Positions 31,972-41,003 of a stretch of 64,000 nt of DNA are shown one piece after another. The DNA lies in contig JADFZQ010000013.1 in the NCBI GenBank assembly GCA_015232455.1, positions 1 through 64,000 of the forward strand, read 5' to 3'. The notes beneath the pieces were generated by a model. It ran no database searches. It was given only the letters and a program-made list of their open reading frames with translations, and was not told the DNA's origin. The number at the start of each line of letters is the position of its first letter. The stretch's first letter is position 1. The translations under genes were made by a program, and so were the position numbers. The stretch is from Desulfamplus sp. GTDB taxonomy: Bacteria; Desulfobacterota; Desulfobacteria; Desulfobacterales; Desulfobacteraceae.

Positions 31972-34503
31972 TTAATCTTCCATATCAGATTCTGTGGTAA
32001 ATTCTTTTTCGCCATCTTTAGTATTTTCTAAATTTTTATCAAGTTTTTCATTTTCTTCTAAATTATCCCCATCAATCTGGCTATCTTTTTCTTCTTGCTT
32101 ATCATCGTCTATCTGGCTATCTTCTTGCTTTAAAAAAGCTATCTCTAATACCTGATCCAAATTTTGAACACATATAAAATTGAGCTTCTTTTTTAAACTT
32201 AAGGGGAGATCATATAAATCTTTTCTGTTCTTTTCAGGAATAATAATTGTCTTTATGCCAGCTTGTAATGCACCAAGAGCCTTCTCTTTAAGCCCTCCAA
32301 TAGGAAGAACTCTACCTCTTAAAGATATTTCACCTGTCATTGCAACTTTATTATCAACAACTTTACCTGTAAATGCTGAGATAAGAGCGGTTGCCATTGC
32401 AATTCCAGCAGATGGACCATCTTTCGGAATTGCCCCAGAAGGGACATGAATGTGAATATCTTTATTTTCAAAATCATCTTTATCAATTTTGAATTTCTCC
32501 ATATTTGCCTTAGTGTATGTAAATGCTGCCCGTGCTGACTCTTGCATAATATCACCAATTTGCCCAGTAACAGAAAGCTCGCCTTTGCCATGACATAAAG
32601 AGACCTCAATATATAGAGGTTCGCCACCAAATTCTGTCCATGCAAGACCAGTAACAAGCCCTGCTTGACTCTCATCTTGATCCATGTCTGTTAGATAAAT
32701 TGGAGGTCCTAAAAATTTTGTTAAATTTTGTTGGGTAACTGTAAATTTACCCTTTTTGCCTTCTGCAACCTGTCTTGCAATTTTTCTGCATATTGTTCCA
32801 ATTTTTCGTTCAAACTCACGTAGTCCAGCCTCCATTGTGTAGTCAGCAATAATAGACTCCATTGCTCCATCAGAGATATGAATTGAACGCCTTATCAAAC
32901 CGTTCTCTTTAAGCTGGCGTGGTAAAAGATGCTTTTTAGCAATCACCATCTTCTCTTCACGGGTATAACCTGATATCCTAATGACCTCCATACGATCAAG
33001 GAGAGCAGAAGGAATTGTGTCAGCCATGTTGGCTGTAAGGATAAAAAGCACATTAGATAGATCAAACGGCACATTAAGATAGTGATCGCTAAATTCTGAA
33101 TTTTGCTCAGGATCAAGAGCTTCGAGAAGGGCAGATGATGGGTCTCCTCTAAAATCGTTTCCAAGTTTATCAATCTCATCAAGCATAAATACAGGATTGT
33201 TTGTTCCGCATTGGCGAAGACTTTGAAGAATTCGTCCGGGCATAGCACCAATATATGTGCGTCTATGCCCTCGAATTTCAGCTTCATCTCTTATCCCACC
33301 AAGCGAAATTCTTACAAATTTTCGTTTCATTGCCTTTGCAATTGCCTTTCCAAGCGATGTTTTGCCAACACCCGGGGGACCTGCAAAACAAAGTATCTGA
33401 CCTTTCATAGATGGATTTAATTTTCTAACACTTAGATACTCAAGAATTCTCTCCTTTACTTTATCAAGCCCATAGTGCTTACTATCAAGAATCTGTGCAG
33501 CTTTAATAATATCAAGGCTATCTTTAGTAGATTTTGCCCAAGGCATCTCAATAATGCAATCAAGGTAGGTTCTTATAATACCAGCTTCAGAAGAGTCAGA
33601 GTGCATTTGATCTAATCTTTTTACCTGTCTAAACGCCTCTTTTTCACTCTCTTCTGGCATTCTTGCCTTTTTAATTTTTTGATTATAATCCTCAATCTCA
33701 ACTAACCTATCATCTCCATCTCCAAGCTCACGGTGAATAGCTTTGACCTGTTCCCTTAAATAGTAATCACGCTGTGTTCTTGATATCTCATCTTTTACAT
33801 TCGTTTGAATCTTAGCTTGAACAGTTGATAGATCAAGCTCGCGGCTAAGAAAATCATTTACCTTTTCAAGCCTTTTTTTCTGATCAAAAGTCTCAAGAAT
33901 ATCCTGAGCATCTTGCACTTTTAGGCGTAAGTTTGATGCCACAAGATCAGCAAGTTTGCCAGGAGAGTCAATCTGTTCAAGCAAAAGCCCCACATCACCT
34001 GATAACTCTCCTCTTAGTGCTAAAATTTTCTCGCTGCTCTCCCTTACGTTACGCATAAGAGCCTCAACCTCAATACCTAACTCTTTATCTTTAAGCTCAA
34101 TCTCTTTTAAAAGTTCTATTTTGACCTTAAAGCATGAACGTTTTTTTTCAAATTTTTCAATTCGCCCTTTTACAATTCCTTGAACCAGTGCTTTAATACG
34201 ACCATCAGGAAGTTTAAGCATCTTCTGCACTCGCCCTACCGTGCCTATCTGAAAAACATCATCTTGTCCTGGGGTTTCAAGGTCAGAATTTTTCTGTGCC
34301 GAAAGAAATATATATCGGTCAGTCTTGGCAGCCTCTTCTATTGCTTTAATTGATTTATCACGTCCCACAAAAAGAGGTAAAAGCATATCTGTAAAAATAA
34401 CTACATCTCTTATAGGCATCATAGGAATATTTGTAGGAACATTATCAATATTTCCCTCTTTTTCAATTATATCTATAAGATCATCAATATCAGTTTCTGC
34501 CAT
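31972..34503 (-). CDS. lon: ATP-dependent protease Lon
   Basis: This 843-residue cytoplasmic AAA+ protease degrades misfolded and regulatory proteins. The N-terminal LON substrate domain begins PTNIPMMPIRDVVIFTDMLLPLFVGR. The AAA module has Walker A GPPGVGKTS (K381) and Walker B VFMLDEIDK. The proteolytic domain has the Ser-Lys dyad S698 (PKDGPSAG) and K741 (GGLKEKAL). After the conserved end (about 790) comes a ~50-residue acidic, repeat-like tail (DSQIDDDKQEEKDSQIDGD...), unusual for Lon, with DSQID occurring twice. It is the first gene of the pair with tsaB. Confidence 0.96.
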   Translation of the reverse strand: MAETDIDDLIDIIEKEGNIDNVPTNIPMMPIRDVVIFTDMLLPLFVGRDKSIKAIEEAAKTDRYIFLSAQKNSDLETPGQDDVFQIGTVGRVQKMLKLPDGRIKALVQGIVKGRIEKFEKKRSCFKVKIELLKEIELKDKELGIEVEALMRNVRESSEKILALRGELSGDVGLLLEQIDSPGKLADLVASNLRLKVQDAQDILETFDQKKRLEKVNDFLSRELDLSTVQAKIQTNVKDEISRTQRDYYLREQVKAIHRELGDGDDRLVEIEDYNQKIKKARMPEESEKEAFRQVKRLDQMHSDSSEAGIIRTYLDCIIEMPWAKSTKDSLDIIKAAQILDSKHYGLDKVKERILEYLSVRKLNPSMKGQILCFAGPPGVGKTSLGKAIAKAMKRKFVRISLGGIRDEAEIRGHRRTYIGAMPGRILQSLRQCGTNNPVFMLDEIDKLGNDFRGDPSSALLEALDPEQNSEFSDHYLNVPFDLSNVLFILTANMADTIPSALLDRMEVIRISGYTREEKMVIAKKHLLPRQLKENGLIRRSIHISDGAMESIIADYTMEAGLREFERKIGTICRKIARQVAEGKKGKFTVTQQNLTKFLGPPIYLTDMDQDESQAGLVTGLAWTEFGGEPLYIEVSLCHGKGELSVTGQIGDIMQESARAAFTYTKANMEKFKIDKDDFENKDIHIHVPSGAIPKDGPSAGIAMATALISAFTGKVVDNKVAMTGEISLRGRVLPIGGLKEKALGALQAGIKTIIIPEKNRKDLYDLPLSLKKKLNFICVQNLDQVLEIAFLKQEDSQIDDDKQEEKDSQIDGDNLEENEKLDKNLENTKDGEKEFTTESDMED

Positions 34504-34572
34504 CCTTGCTCCTTAAATATTTTAGTAATATTTTTATTACTTAAATTAATGATAATAGTTACTCCATCAATG

Positions 34573-34785
34573 TTAAAATTGCCCTAAGAATAACGCATTA
34601 TATATTTTTGGCAACATTATTACGAACAATAATTGTTTAACAGAATCAGCAAACACTCTACCATCATATTCCCGGCTCAAAAGATAATAACAGGTCTCAC
34701 ATGAGTTCTTCTCTCCTATATGGCGTTCTCTTTGAACCATCCCAAGACTTTTCAGTCCTTTCCATAGGGATTTATCCTCTGGATT
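34573..34785 (-). pseudogene. Remnant of an ISAs1-family transposase
   Basis: Reading the minus strand gives an open stretch WKGLKSLGMVQRERHIGEK, then SCETCYYLLSREYDGRVFADSVKQ. This matches the C-terminal region of ISAs1-family transposases (KGIGMVES-R--G--T-E-RYY--S------FA-AVRGHW-IEN). The flanking catalytic parts and the GHWGIEN motif are absent, so it is a ~200-bp fossil. It occupies most of the 364-bp gap between lon and the acyl-CoA dehydrogenase terminator. Confidence 0.5.
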
Positions 34786-34790
34786 AAAAA

Positions 34791-34828
34791 TTAAAGATAC
34801 CCCGCAGCAAAAAGCGGGGTATCTTTAA
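34791..34828 (-). terminator. Intrinsic terminator after acyl-CoA dehydrogenase gene
   Basis: A perfect 15-bp stem (TTAAAGATACCCCGC with GCGGGGTATCTTTAA) around the loop AGCAAAAA. It lies 40 bp beyond the stop codon of the gene at 34868. A clean long U-run is lacking, but the strong GC core and position support termination. Confidence 0.7.
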
Positions 34829-34867
34829 TAAGAAACATCCTGTTTATATCCTTAAATACATCTATTT

Positions 34868-36670
34868 CTACTTCCCACCAAACCCATCTTCAGCCATTTC
34901 AATAGCAGCACCATCACAATTTGAGATTGCAGCAAGTCTCCCCTTTGCAACAGGTATTACATAGCGTATGAAAAATCTTGCTGTATCTATTTGACCTTTA
35001 TAAAAAGCTTCATCTTTTTTTCCTGACCCAATTTTTTGAGCTGCAATTGAAGCTCTCCAAAGAAGCATCCAAGCTATAGATAGATCGCCTGTAGATTCAA
35101 GGAACGGATGTGTATAAGTATATGCGTTAAGCATTTTATCAGAAGATATATTCTTAGAAAGAGTTAAAGCTGTCTCCATGTATGTGTCTAAATACTCTCC
35201 AAGCTCTTTTGCAAGTTCTTGAGTTGCTTCCATCTCTTTCGCTCTTCTTACTGTTTTTGTAATTTCATCTATAAAGGCAAGAAATGGCTTCCCTTTTTTC
35301 ATACCCATTTTTCTTCCTACAAGGTCTATAGACTGGATCCCGTTAGTCCCCTCATAAAGCATAAATATCCTTGAATCTCTGAGAAGCTGGGCAATTGGAT
35401 ACTCTTCAATGAAACCATAACCACCGTAAACCTGGATTCCATGACTGCACATCTCAAAAGCCTTGTCAGTGATGTAGCCTTTAATTATAGGAGTAAGAAC
35501 CTCTACCATTTCTTCAGCCTCTGTTCTCTCCTCTTCTGTTTCTCCACATTTTTCAATATCTTGGCAAAGTCCTCCATAATAGATAAGGCTTCTCATTCCT
35601 TCAACATGAGCTTTCATTATCATGAGCTGGCGTCTTACATCAGGGTGTTGAATAATAGGTACAGATACAGAATTTGCAGATGCTGTAATATGTTTTGTCT
35701 GGATACGCTGCCTTGCATAATTTAGGGCATAAAGATATGCTGCTGAAGCATTGGCAAATCCTTGAAGACCAACCATCTGGCGAGCTTCATTCATCATTAC
35801 AAACATTGCAGACATGCCCTTATTTTCCTGACCAAGAAGAGTTCCAATGCAGTTACCGCCTCCGCCAAGTGTTAAAGAGCAAGTACAGTTGCCGTGAAGA
35901 CCTAACTTATGCTCAATACCTGTGCAGACAACATCATTAAATTCTCCTAAGCTGCCGTCAGAGTTTACTCTAAATTTAGGGACAAGAAACAGAGAAATAC
36001 CTTTTGTACCTGATGGAGCACCTTCAATCCTTGCAAGAACAGGGTGAATAATATTTTCAACCATATCGTGTTCTCCACCCGAGATAAAAATTTTATTACC
36101 AGTTATGCTGTATGTTCCATCAGGATTCTTACGTGCAGATGTTGTCAAAGCACCAACATCAGAACCAGCGTCTGGTTCAGTCAAAAGCATAGTTCCTGAC
36201 CATTTTCCTGATAACATGTTTGCAAGATATATATTTTTTTGCTCCTCTGTTCCAAAATTCTCAACTAATCTTGCCGCACCATGGCTAAGAAGATGAAAGA
36301 GCATAAAAGAGTTGCAAGCACCATAAAAATATTCATTTGCTGCCATTGAAACTAATTTAGGTAGCCCTTGACCACCCCATTCAGGATCATCGGTCATTCC
36401 AAGCCACTCACCACCAAGATAAGAGGCTAAAACTTTATGATATGCCTTTGGAACTGTTACCTTTCCTGAATCAAATTTACATCCTTCATCTGAAATTTTT
36501 TGAAGAGGCAGTATCTCTTTTATAGCAAGATTTCTCGCTTCAGATACTATAAGGTCAATAGTTTTTTTGTTGCATGTTGCATATCGTTCAAATCTCGTAA
36601 GTGATGCAGCGTTAAACTGTTCGTGAAGTACAAATTCTACATCTCTTTTGTCTGCTATAAGTTGAGCCAT
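34868..36670 (-). CDS. Acyl-CoA dehydrogenase
   Basis: This 600-residue FAD enzyme makes the alpha-beta double bond of an acyl-CoA thioester. FAD/substrate signatures are present: WSGTMLLTEPDAGSDVGAL (about 155-175), GTKGISLFLVPKF, and QVYGGYGFIEEYPIAQLLRDSRIFMLYEGTNGIQ, where the Glu of YEGTNGIQ is the expected catalytic base. The ~600-residue length with an added C-terminal domain matches the long DmdC-like subfamily rather than 380-residue short-chain enzymes. Substrate unknown. It follows the CoA-transferase gene by 48 bp and probably shares its sigma-54 promoter, which suggests fatty-acid or short-chain acid use. Confidence 0.9.
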   Translation of the reverse strand: MAQLIADKRDVEFVLHEQFNAASLTRFERYATCNKKTIDLIVSEARNLAIKEILPLQKISDEGCKFDSGKVTVPKAYHKVLASYLGGEWLGMTDDPEWGGQGLPKLVSMAANEYFYGACNSFMLFHLLSHGAARLVENFGTEEQKNIYLANMLSGKWSGTMLLTEPDAGSDVGALTTSARKNPDGTYSITGNKIFISGGEHDMVENIIHPVLARIEGAPSGTKGISLFLVPKFRVNSDGSLGEFNDVVCTGIEHKLGLHGNCTCSLTLGGGGNCIGTLLGQENKGMSAMFVMMNEARQMVGLQGFANASAAYLYALNYARQRIQTKHITASANSVSVPIIQHPDVRRQLMIMKAHVEGMRSLIYYGGLCQDIEKCGETEEERTEAEEMVEVLTPIIKGYITDKAFEMCSHGIQVYGGYGFIEEYPIAQLLRDSRIFMLYEGTNGIQSIDLVGRKMGMKKGKPFLAFIDEITKTVRRAKEMEATQELAKELGEYLDTYMETALTLSKNISSDKMLNAYTYTHPFLESTGDLSIAWMLLWRASIAAQKIGSGKKDEAFYKGQIDTARFFIRYVIPVAKGRLAAISNCDGAAIEMAEDGFGGK

Positions 36671-36718
36671 TATCTTATTTTTCCTTTATATAATTAGTTG
36701 TAAGTTATTAGTGGTTTA

Positions 36719-38161
36719 TTAAGAATTGATTAAAGCGACTTTTTCTTTAGATTGATATACAACAGCATCAGCCTGATTTGATTTTGTAAATACTCCCAAT
36801 TTGCCGGGATATACAGCTTCTCTCTTTTTCTCTTTTGTCCAAATACTCATTGCTTCAGCTTCCTTTATAAGCTCTGCTCTAAATGCAGGATGTGCTATAC
36901 TTATAAGTGCTTCCGCCCTCTCCCACGTAGTTTTTCCTTTAAGATTTACCATTCCATATTCTGTAACAATGTATTGGGTAATTGTTCTTGGAAGAGTAAC
37001 TATAGTTCCTGAATCAAATAGAGGTCTTATTCTTGATACAAGCTTACCAGTCTTATCAGTTGCTGTTGAATTTAAACATATAAAAGATTTACCACCCTGA
37101 GAGTGATAAGCTCCATAGGCAAAATCAAATTGTCCGCCTGTTCCTGTTATATGTCTCTTTCCCACTGATTCAGATGAGACTTGACCATAGAGATCGACTT
37201 CAAGAGCATTGTTAATTGATATAACACCAGGGTTTGAAGATATTCTTTGAAGATTATTTGTATAATCAACTGGATAGCTTGCACAACATGGATTGTTGTC
37301 AATAAAATCATAAAGAGCCTTGCTTCCAAAGGCAAATGTATAAGCAATCTTTCCAGGATCAGTTGCCTTATTAAGATTGCTTATTTTGCCAGCCATATAC
37401 ATATCAAGATATGCGTCTGCAAGCATCTCTGTATGAACTCCAAGGTTTTTAAGATCAGAGGCTGCAATAAGTTTTCCAACTGTGTTTGGCATTCCACCAA
37501 TACCAAGTTGAATACAAGAGCCATCTCTTATTTCGCTTACAATCTGCTCTGCTATAATTCGGTCGGTCTCATTTATTACAGGATTTGGAAGAACAAAAAT
37601 AGGTTCGTTATCAGATTCAACAACATAATCAACTTCTGAAATGTGTATAGATTCATGGAATCCACCAAGGCATCGTGGCATATTTTCGTTGATTTCAACT
37701 ATAACTAATCTTGCTTTTTCTATAGCTGAACGGGTGCATGAATTTGCAGCTCCATAGTTAAGAAATCCAAACTTATCCATTGCACCTGTTCTTAATATGC
37801 AGACATCAACATCTATATTGTTTCTGTAATGGCTTGGACCTTCGTGATATACAAAAGGAATGAAATGGCACTTACCTTTATCGTGCAGCTTTCTTTCACC
37901 TCCGCTAAAGTGCCAACTGTTATATGAAAACTTGCTTGTCTTTGTTGTTTCATCTATTGCTGCCACAGCAGGAGTTCCAGGATATGCAAGCGATCGTATT
38001 TTCACATCTGTTAACTGATCAACTCTTTTGGCAAGAGCTGCATCTATAGTTTTAGGAGCACAAAGAAACGCTGCGTAATCAACCCAGTCTCCTGATCTTA
38101 TAAGTTCTGCTGCTGCACCTGCTGTAACTCTCTTTGAACTGTATGTAGCTGTGTAATCCAT
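36719..38161 (-). CDS. Acetyl-CoA hydrolase/CoA-transferase family protein
   Basis: This 480-residue CoA-transferase moves CoA between acetyl-CoA and another carboxylic acid. Family features are LGIGGMPNTVGK, LGVHTEML with the expected catalytic Glu at E245, HITGTGGQFDFAYGAYHSQGGKSFICLNST, and TEYGMVNLKGKTTWERA. It is closest in character to the 4-hydroxybutyrate/butyrate:acetate CoA-transferase group; the acceptor acid is not determined. It is the first gene after the sigma-54 promoter at 38294 and probably activates acids for the adjacent acyl-CoA dehydrogenase. Confidence 0.88.
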   Translation of the reverse strand: MDYTATYSSKRVTAGAAAELIRSGDWVDYAAFLCAPKTIDAALAKRVDQLTDVKIRSLAYPGTPAVAAIDETTKTSKFSYNSWHFSGGERKLHDKGKCHFIPFVYHEGPSHYRNNIDVDVCILRTGAMDKFGFLNYGAANSCTRSAIEKARLVIVEINENMPRCLGGFHESIHISEVDYVVESDNEPIFVLPNPVINETDRIIAEQIVSEIRDGSCIQLGIGGMPNTVGKLIAASDLKNLGVHTEMLADAYLDMYMAGKISNLNKATDPGKIAYTFAFGSKALYDFIDNNPCCASYPVDYTNNLQRISSNPGVISINNALEVDLYGQVSSESVGKRHITGTGGQFDFAYGAYHSQGGKSFICLNSTATDKTGKLVSRIRPLFDSGTIVTLPRTITQYIVTEYGMVNLKGKTTWERAEALISIAHPAFRAELIKEAEAMSIWTKEKKREAVYPGKLGVFTKSNQADAVVYQSKEKVALINS

Positions 38162-38293
38162 AAGTCTCCTCCTATCTTTGTTATTTATATATTTTTTGTC
38201 TTGAAGTAGAGATATTGGCTTTAAAGTGTAGAGATATGCACGTGCAATATCTTATACTTTTATCTCAATTTGTTATTTAGGATTTTATAGACT

Positions 38294-38309
38294 GCAATGG
38301 GTGTGCCAA
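38294..38309 (-). promoter_or_regulatory. Sigma-54 promoter of the CoA-transferase/acyl-CoA dehydrogenase operon
   Basis: On the minus strand the sequence reads TTGGCAC-ACCCA-TTGC (then AG), a full match to the -24/-12 consensus TGGCAC-N5-TTGC. Transcription would start near 38281, about 120 bp before the CoA-transferase ATG. The neighbouring gene at 38516 encodes a sigma-54 activator. Confidence 0.85.
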
Positions 38310-38419
38310 ATATTGTGGATAATTTATATCATACTGGTTTTATTGAGAAAAATAATGTAAGGTGAGATATAAATGTATTATATTGATGGTGTTTCTCAGA
38401 AATTTACAAGATGTGGTGA

Positions 38420-38437
38420 TGTGGTGTAAACGCCACA
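38420..38437. promoter_or_regulatory. Candidate enhancer palindrome, proximal (TGTGG-N8-CCACA)
   Basis: TGTGG and CCACA arms are separated by 8 nt (TGTAAACG). The dyad extends outwards to TGATGTGG/CCACATCA. It lies about 148 bp upstream of the predicted transcription start, the usual distance for sigma-54 activator sites. The second copy is exactly 70 bp further upstream. Confidence 0.65.
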
Positions 38438-38489
38438 TCAAGGTGTATTAAAGGTGAAATATCATATTATTATAGCAAGTTATATATAG

Positions 38490-38507
38490 TGTGGCTAATA
38501 CGCCACA
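38490..38507. promoter_or_regulatory. Candidate enhancer palindrome, distal (TGTGG-N8-CCACA)
   Basis: The arms and 8-nt spacing are the same as in the 38420 copy (spacer CTAATACG, last three bases shared). It ends 8 bp before the stop codon of the sigma-54 activator gene. No T-run follows on the minus strand, so it is not a good terminator. Confidence 0.6.
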
Positions 38508-38515
38508 AATTGTCC

Positions 38516-40831
38516 CTATTCAATCCCATGCTTCTTCATTTTAGTGAAGAGTGTTTTTCTGTGGATACCAAGAGCTTTTGCAGCTAAACTTCTATTCCAT
38601 CGGCAAGTTTCAATAACTCTCTTTATTGTCTCTTTTTCTGCAAATGTTATAGCCTCCTCAAGAGTGATACCATTTGGAATTGTAGGCATAGTAATCTCTT
38701 TCTCAGGTATTACAGAGTTATTATCAGATGCAAAGGAGTGGAAAAAATCTAAATTTCCTATGGCAGCATGTCTTTTTATAGAATTTTCAAGTTCTCTTAT
38801 ATTTCCTGGCCACTGATAGTTCATAAATACTTCAAGCATATTTCCCGATATGCGTGGTATATTTTGGGTTAGATTAAATTTTGATATAAAATGGTCAATC
38901 AGAAGCGGTAAATCCTCTTTTCGCTCTCTTAATGGAGGAAGCTGTATAGGTATTACATGAACTCTGTAAAAAAAATCCTCACGCATATCTCCTTGCTTAA
39001 CAAGCTCTCTTAAATTTCGATTTGTTGCTGCCACAATTCTTAAGTTGGCATGTTTTACAATATTATCACCTACAGGAGTATATCCTCCACCTTCTATAGC
39101 TCTGAGAAGCTTTACCTGAATATTAAGAGCAATCTCTCCTATTTCATCAAGAAAAAGCGTACCTCTATCTGCAATGTCAAGATAGCCTGCCTTATCTCTA
39201 TTAGCTCCTGTAAACGCACCTTTTTTATATCCGAAAAATTCACTTTCTATTATATTTGAACTTATAGCCCCACAGTTTACAGGGACAAATCTCTCTCCTT
39301 TGCGTTCACTTGTGTTGTGTATTGCTCTTGCTACAAGCTCTTTTCCTGTACCCGATTCACCCTGAATTATAACATGAGCATTGGATGTGGCAGCTTTGAG
39401 TATAAGCTCGTAAACAGATTGCATAGCAGGGCTTTTTCCAATAATATCTCCAAATTTATATCTCTCCTTTATAGATGTTCTAAGCCTTCTGTTCTCGCTG
39501 CTAAGAACATCTGCTTTTTTAACAAGAGCTTCTTCAGCAACTTTTCTATCTGTTACATCTATTAGTATTGTCTGTATTCTTTCAACTTTGCCATCTATCT
39601 GAACTACAGGTGTGCGTGTAAAAGAGTACCACCTATCATCAAATGGGCTCTTGATCTCTCTTTTTACTGTATGACCTGAAAGAACTTTCGCTTGCTCACA
39701 CCATTCGCATGGTCTATCAAAACCATGAATAACTTTATAACAGTATGAATTGGTAGTACCCATTCCAACTCTTTCGCTAAGAGATTTGTTCATAAAGATT
39801 ATTCTATATTCAGCATCAGAGATGTATATAAAATCCTCAAATGCCTCTATTATGGCAGAGAGTCTTGACTCGCTCTCTTTAAGTTGCTCTTCAGCCAACT
39901 TTCTTTTAGTTATATCCATAAAAGATGCTATAGAATGCATAGAGTCTGGTATCATTCCAACTTGCATATCTATATACCTTAGCCTGCCGCTCCTATCTAT
40001 GATTCTACATTCATAAGTGGTTGGGATTCCAGGCTCTTTTCTTCTTCTTCCAAAATGGTAGCTCTGCATTCGTTCATTATCTTGTGGTGCTACAAATTGC
40101 GACCATTTCATCTTGTTTTCAACCTCATCTTTGGTATATCCAACCATGCTTAGAAACTTGGCATTTGCATGCATTATTGTCATGTCATAATCAATAATGA
40201 TTGTCCCTGTTCCTGTATTTTCAAAGACAGATCTATACATCTCCTCTTGCTTTGTTAGAAAAGATATTTCTCTGCTCTGAAGCGATTTTTCATGGAGTAT
40301 TGAAAGTGTACGGGCAAGAAGTGCTGAAAATTCTTCAAGGAAAACAAGTATATCTCTGCTGACAGGAGAGATATACTTTGAATAAAGAACAAGGATTCCT
40401 TTTGAATAAGGTACATACACTACAGGAATAGCAACAACAGCCTCGTATCCGTCAGCAAGTGCCATAGATTGCCAATCTTGAAAATTAACATCAGATGATA
40501 TCTGGTTTACAACAAATATTCTGGATTGATTCCATGTAACTGCGGCTGGAGATTTTGCTAAAGATAGGATACCGAATCCGTCAGATTCAGGAAAAGAGGT
40601 ATTTTCGGGAAAGACAATTGAAGGCATAACTCTTGGTTTTTTAGGTAACTGCTCTCCATACCAAGCAAGGTTAAAAGGGCCATATTCAACTGCTGTCTTG
40701 CATATAGCCTGAATAATATTTTCAGCTGTCTCTCCCTTCAATATTATTTTTTTAAATTTTGTAAGCCATGAATATAGAACTGGCTCTGAGATAATAGTTT
40801 CTGGATAGTTCATATATTGTATTTTATACAA
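38516..40831 (-). CDS. Sigma-54-dependent transcriptional activator (GAF-PAS-PAS-AAA-Fis)
   Basis: This enhancer-binding protein has about 771 residues. The N-terminal GAF-like region is at about 15-190 and the two PAS domains at about 200-320 and 325-440. The second PAS holds a Cys-rich turn (CYKVIHGFDRPCEWCEQAK), which could bind metal or haem. The AAA+ domain has Walker A GESGTGKE (K497) and the sigma-54 contact loop GAFTGA (538-543). The C-terminal Fis-type helix-turn-helix is WNRSLAAKALGIHRKTLFTKM. It has no receiver domain, so it senses directly. A TTG at 40831 has AAGG five bases upstream, while an ATG at 40813 lacks one; the start is uncertain. It probably controls the operon at 34868-38161. 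Confidence 0.9.
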   Translation of the reverse strand: MYKIQYMNYPETIISEPVLYSWLTKFKKIILKGETAENIIQAICKTAVEYGPFNLAWYGEQLPKKPRVMPSIVFPENTSFPESDGFGILSLAKSPAAVTWNQSRIFVVNQISSDVNFQDWQSMALADGYEAVVAIPVVYVPYSKGILVLYSKYISPVSRDILVFLEEFSALLARTLSILHEKSLQSREISFLTKQEEMYRSVFENTGTGTIIIDYDMTIMHANAKFLSMVGYTKDEVENKMKWSQFVAPQDNERMQSYHFGRRRKEPGIPTTYECRIIDRSGRLRYIDMQVGMIPDSMHSIASFMDITKRKLAEEQLKESESRLSAIIEAFEDFIYISDAEYRIIFMNKSLSERVGMGTTNSYCYKVIHGFDRPCEWCEQAKVLSGHTVKREIKSPFDDRWYSFTRTPVVQIDGKVERIQTILIDVTDRKVAEEALVKKADVLSSENRRLRTSIKERYKFGDIIGKSPAMQSVYELILKAATSNAHVIIQGESGTGKELVARAIHNTSERKGERFVPVNCGAISSNIIESEFFGYKKGAFTGANRDKAGYLDIADRGTLFLDEIGEIALNIQVKLLRAIEGGGYTPVGDNIVKHANLRIVAATNRNLRELVKQGDMREDFFYRVHVIPIQLPPLRERKEDLPLLIDHFISKFNLTQNIPRISGNMLEVFMNYQWPGNIRELENSIKRHAAIGNLDFFHSFASDNNSVIPEKEITMPTIPNGITLEEAITFAEKETIKRVIETCRWNRSLAAKALGIHRKTLFTKMKKHGIE

Positions 40832-40832
40832 C

Positions 40833-40945
40833 TCAACCTTGTCCCAAATATGCTTCCATTATATCTTTATTATTTTGAATCTCTCTTGGAGTTCCTCAGC
40901 AAGTTTTTTTCCTCTATCAAGAGCAATTACATAGCATTCCTATTT
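40833..40945 (-). pseudogene. 3' remnant of a branched-chain amino-acid ABC ATPase (LivG-like)
   Basis: The minus strand reads YVIALDRGKKLAE, then after a one-base frameshift GTPREIQNNKDIMEAYLGQG and a stop. This is the standard C-terminus of LivG-type ATPases. An in-frame stop lies just upstream and the Walker motifs are absent, so only the last ~35 codons survive. The stop lies within 2 bp of the sigma-54 activator start. The rest of the 418-bp gap to nadK holds one 28-bp palindrome and no other recognisable feature. Confidence 0.55.
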
Positions 40946-40975
40946 CATTAGGGTATCCTTCCTCTGTTATTGAAA

Positions 40976-41003
40976 GTAGAGACGCCCGGCCGTTCGTCTC
41001 TAC
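40976..41003. repeat. 28-bp REP-like palindrome (CGGCCG core)
   Basis: GTAGAGACG and CGTCTCTAC arms flank CCCGGCCGTT, an imperfect palindrome with two mismatched pairs. The length and GTAG...CTAC ends match the other palindromes in the window. It lies between the LivG remnant and nadK. Confidence 0.55.

Noticed and set aside
38490-38507. Terminator of the sigma-54 activator gene
   Set aside because: No U-run follows on the minus strand, and a second copy with the same arm and spacer lengths lies 70 bp away, which fits enhancer sites better.
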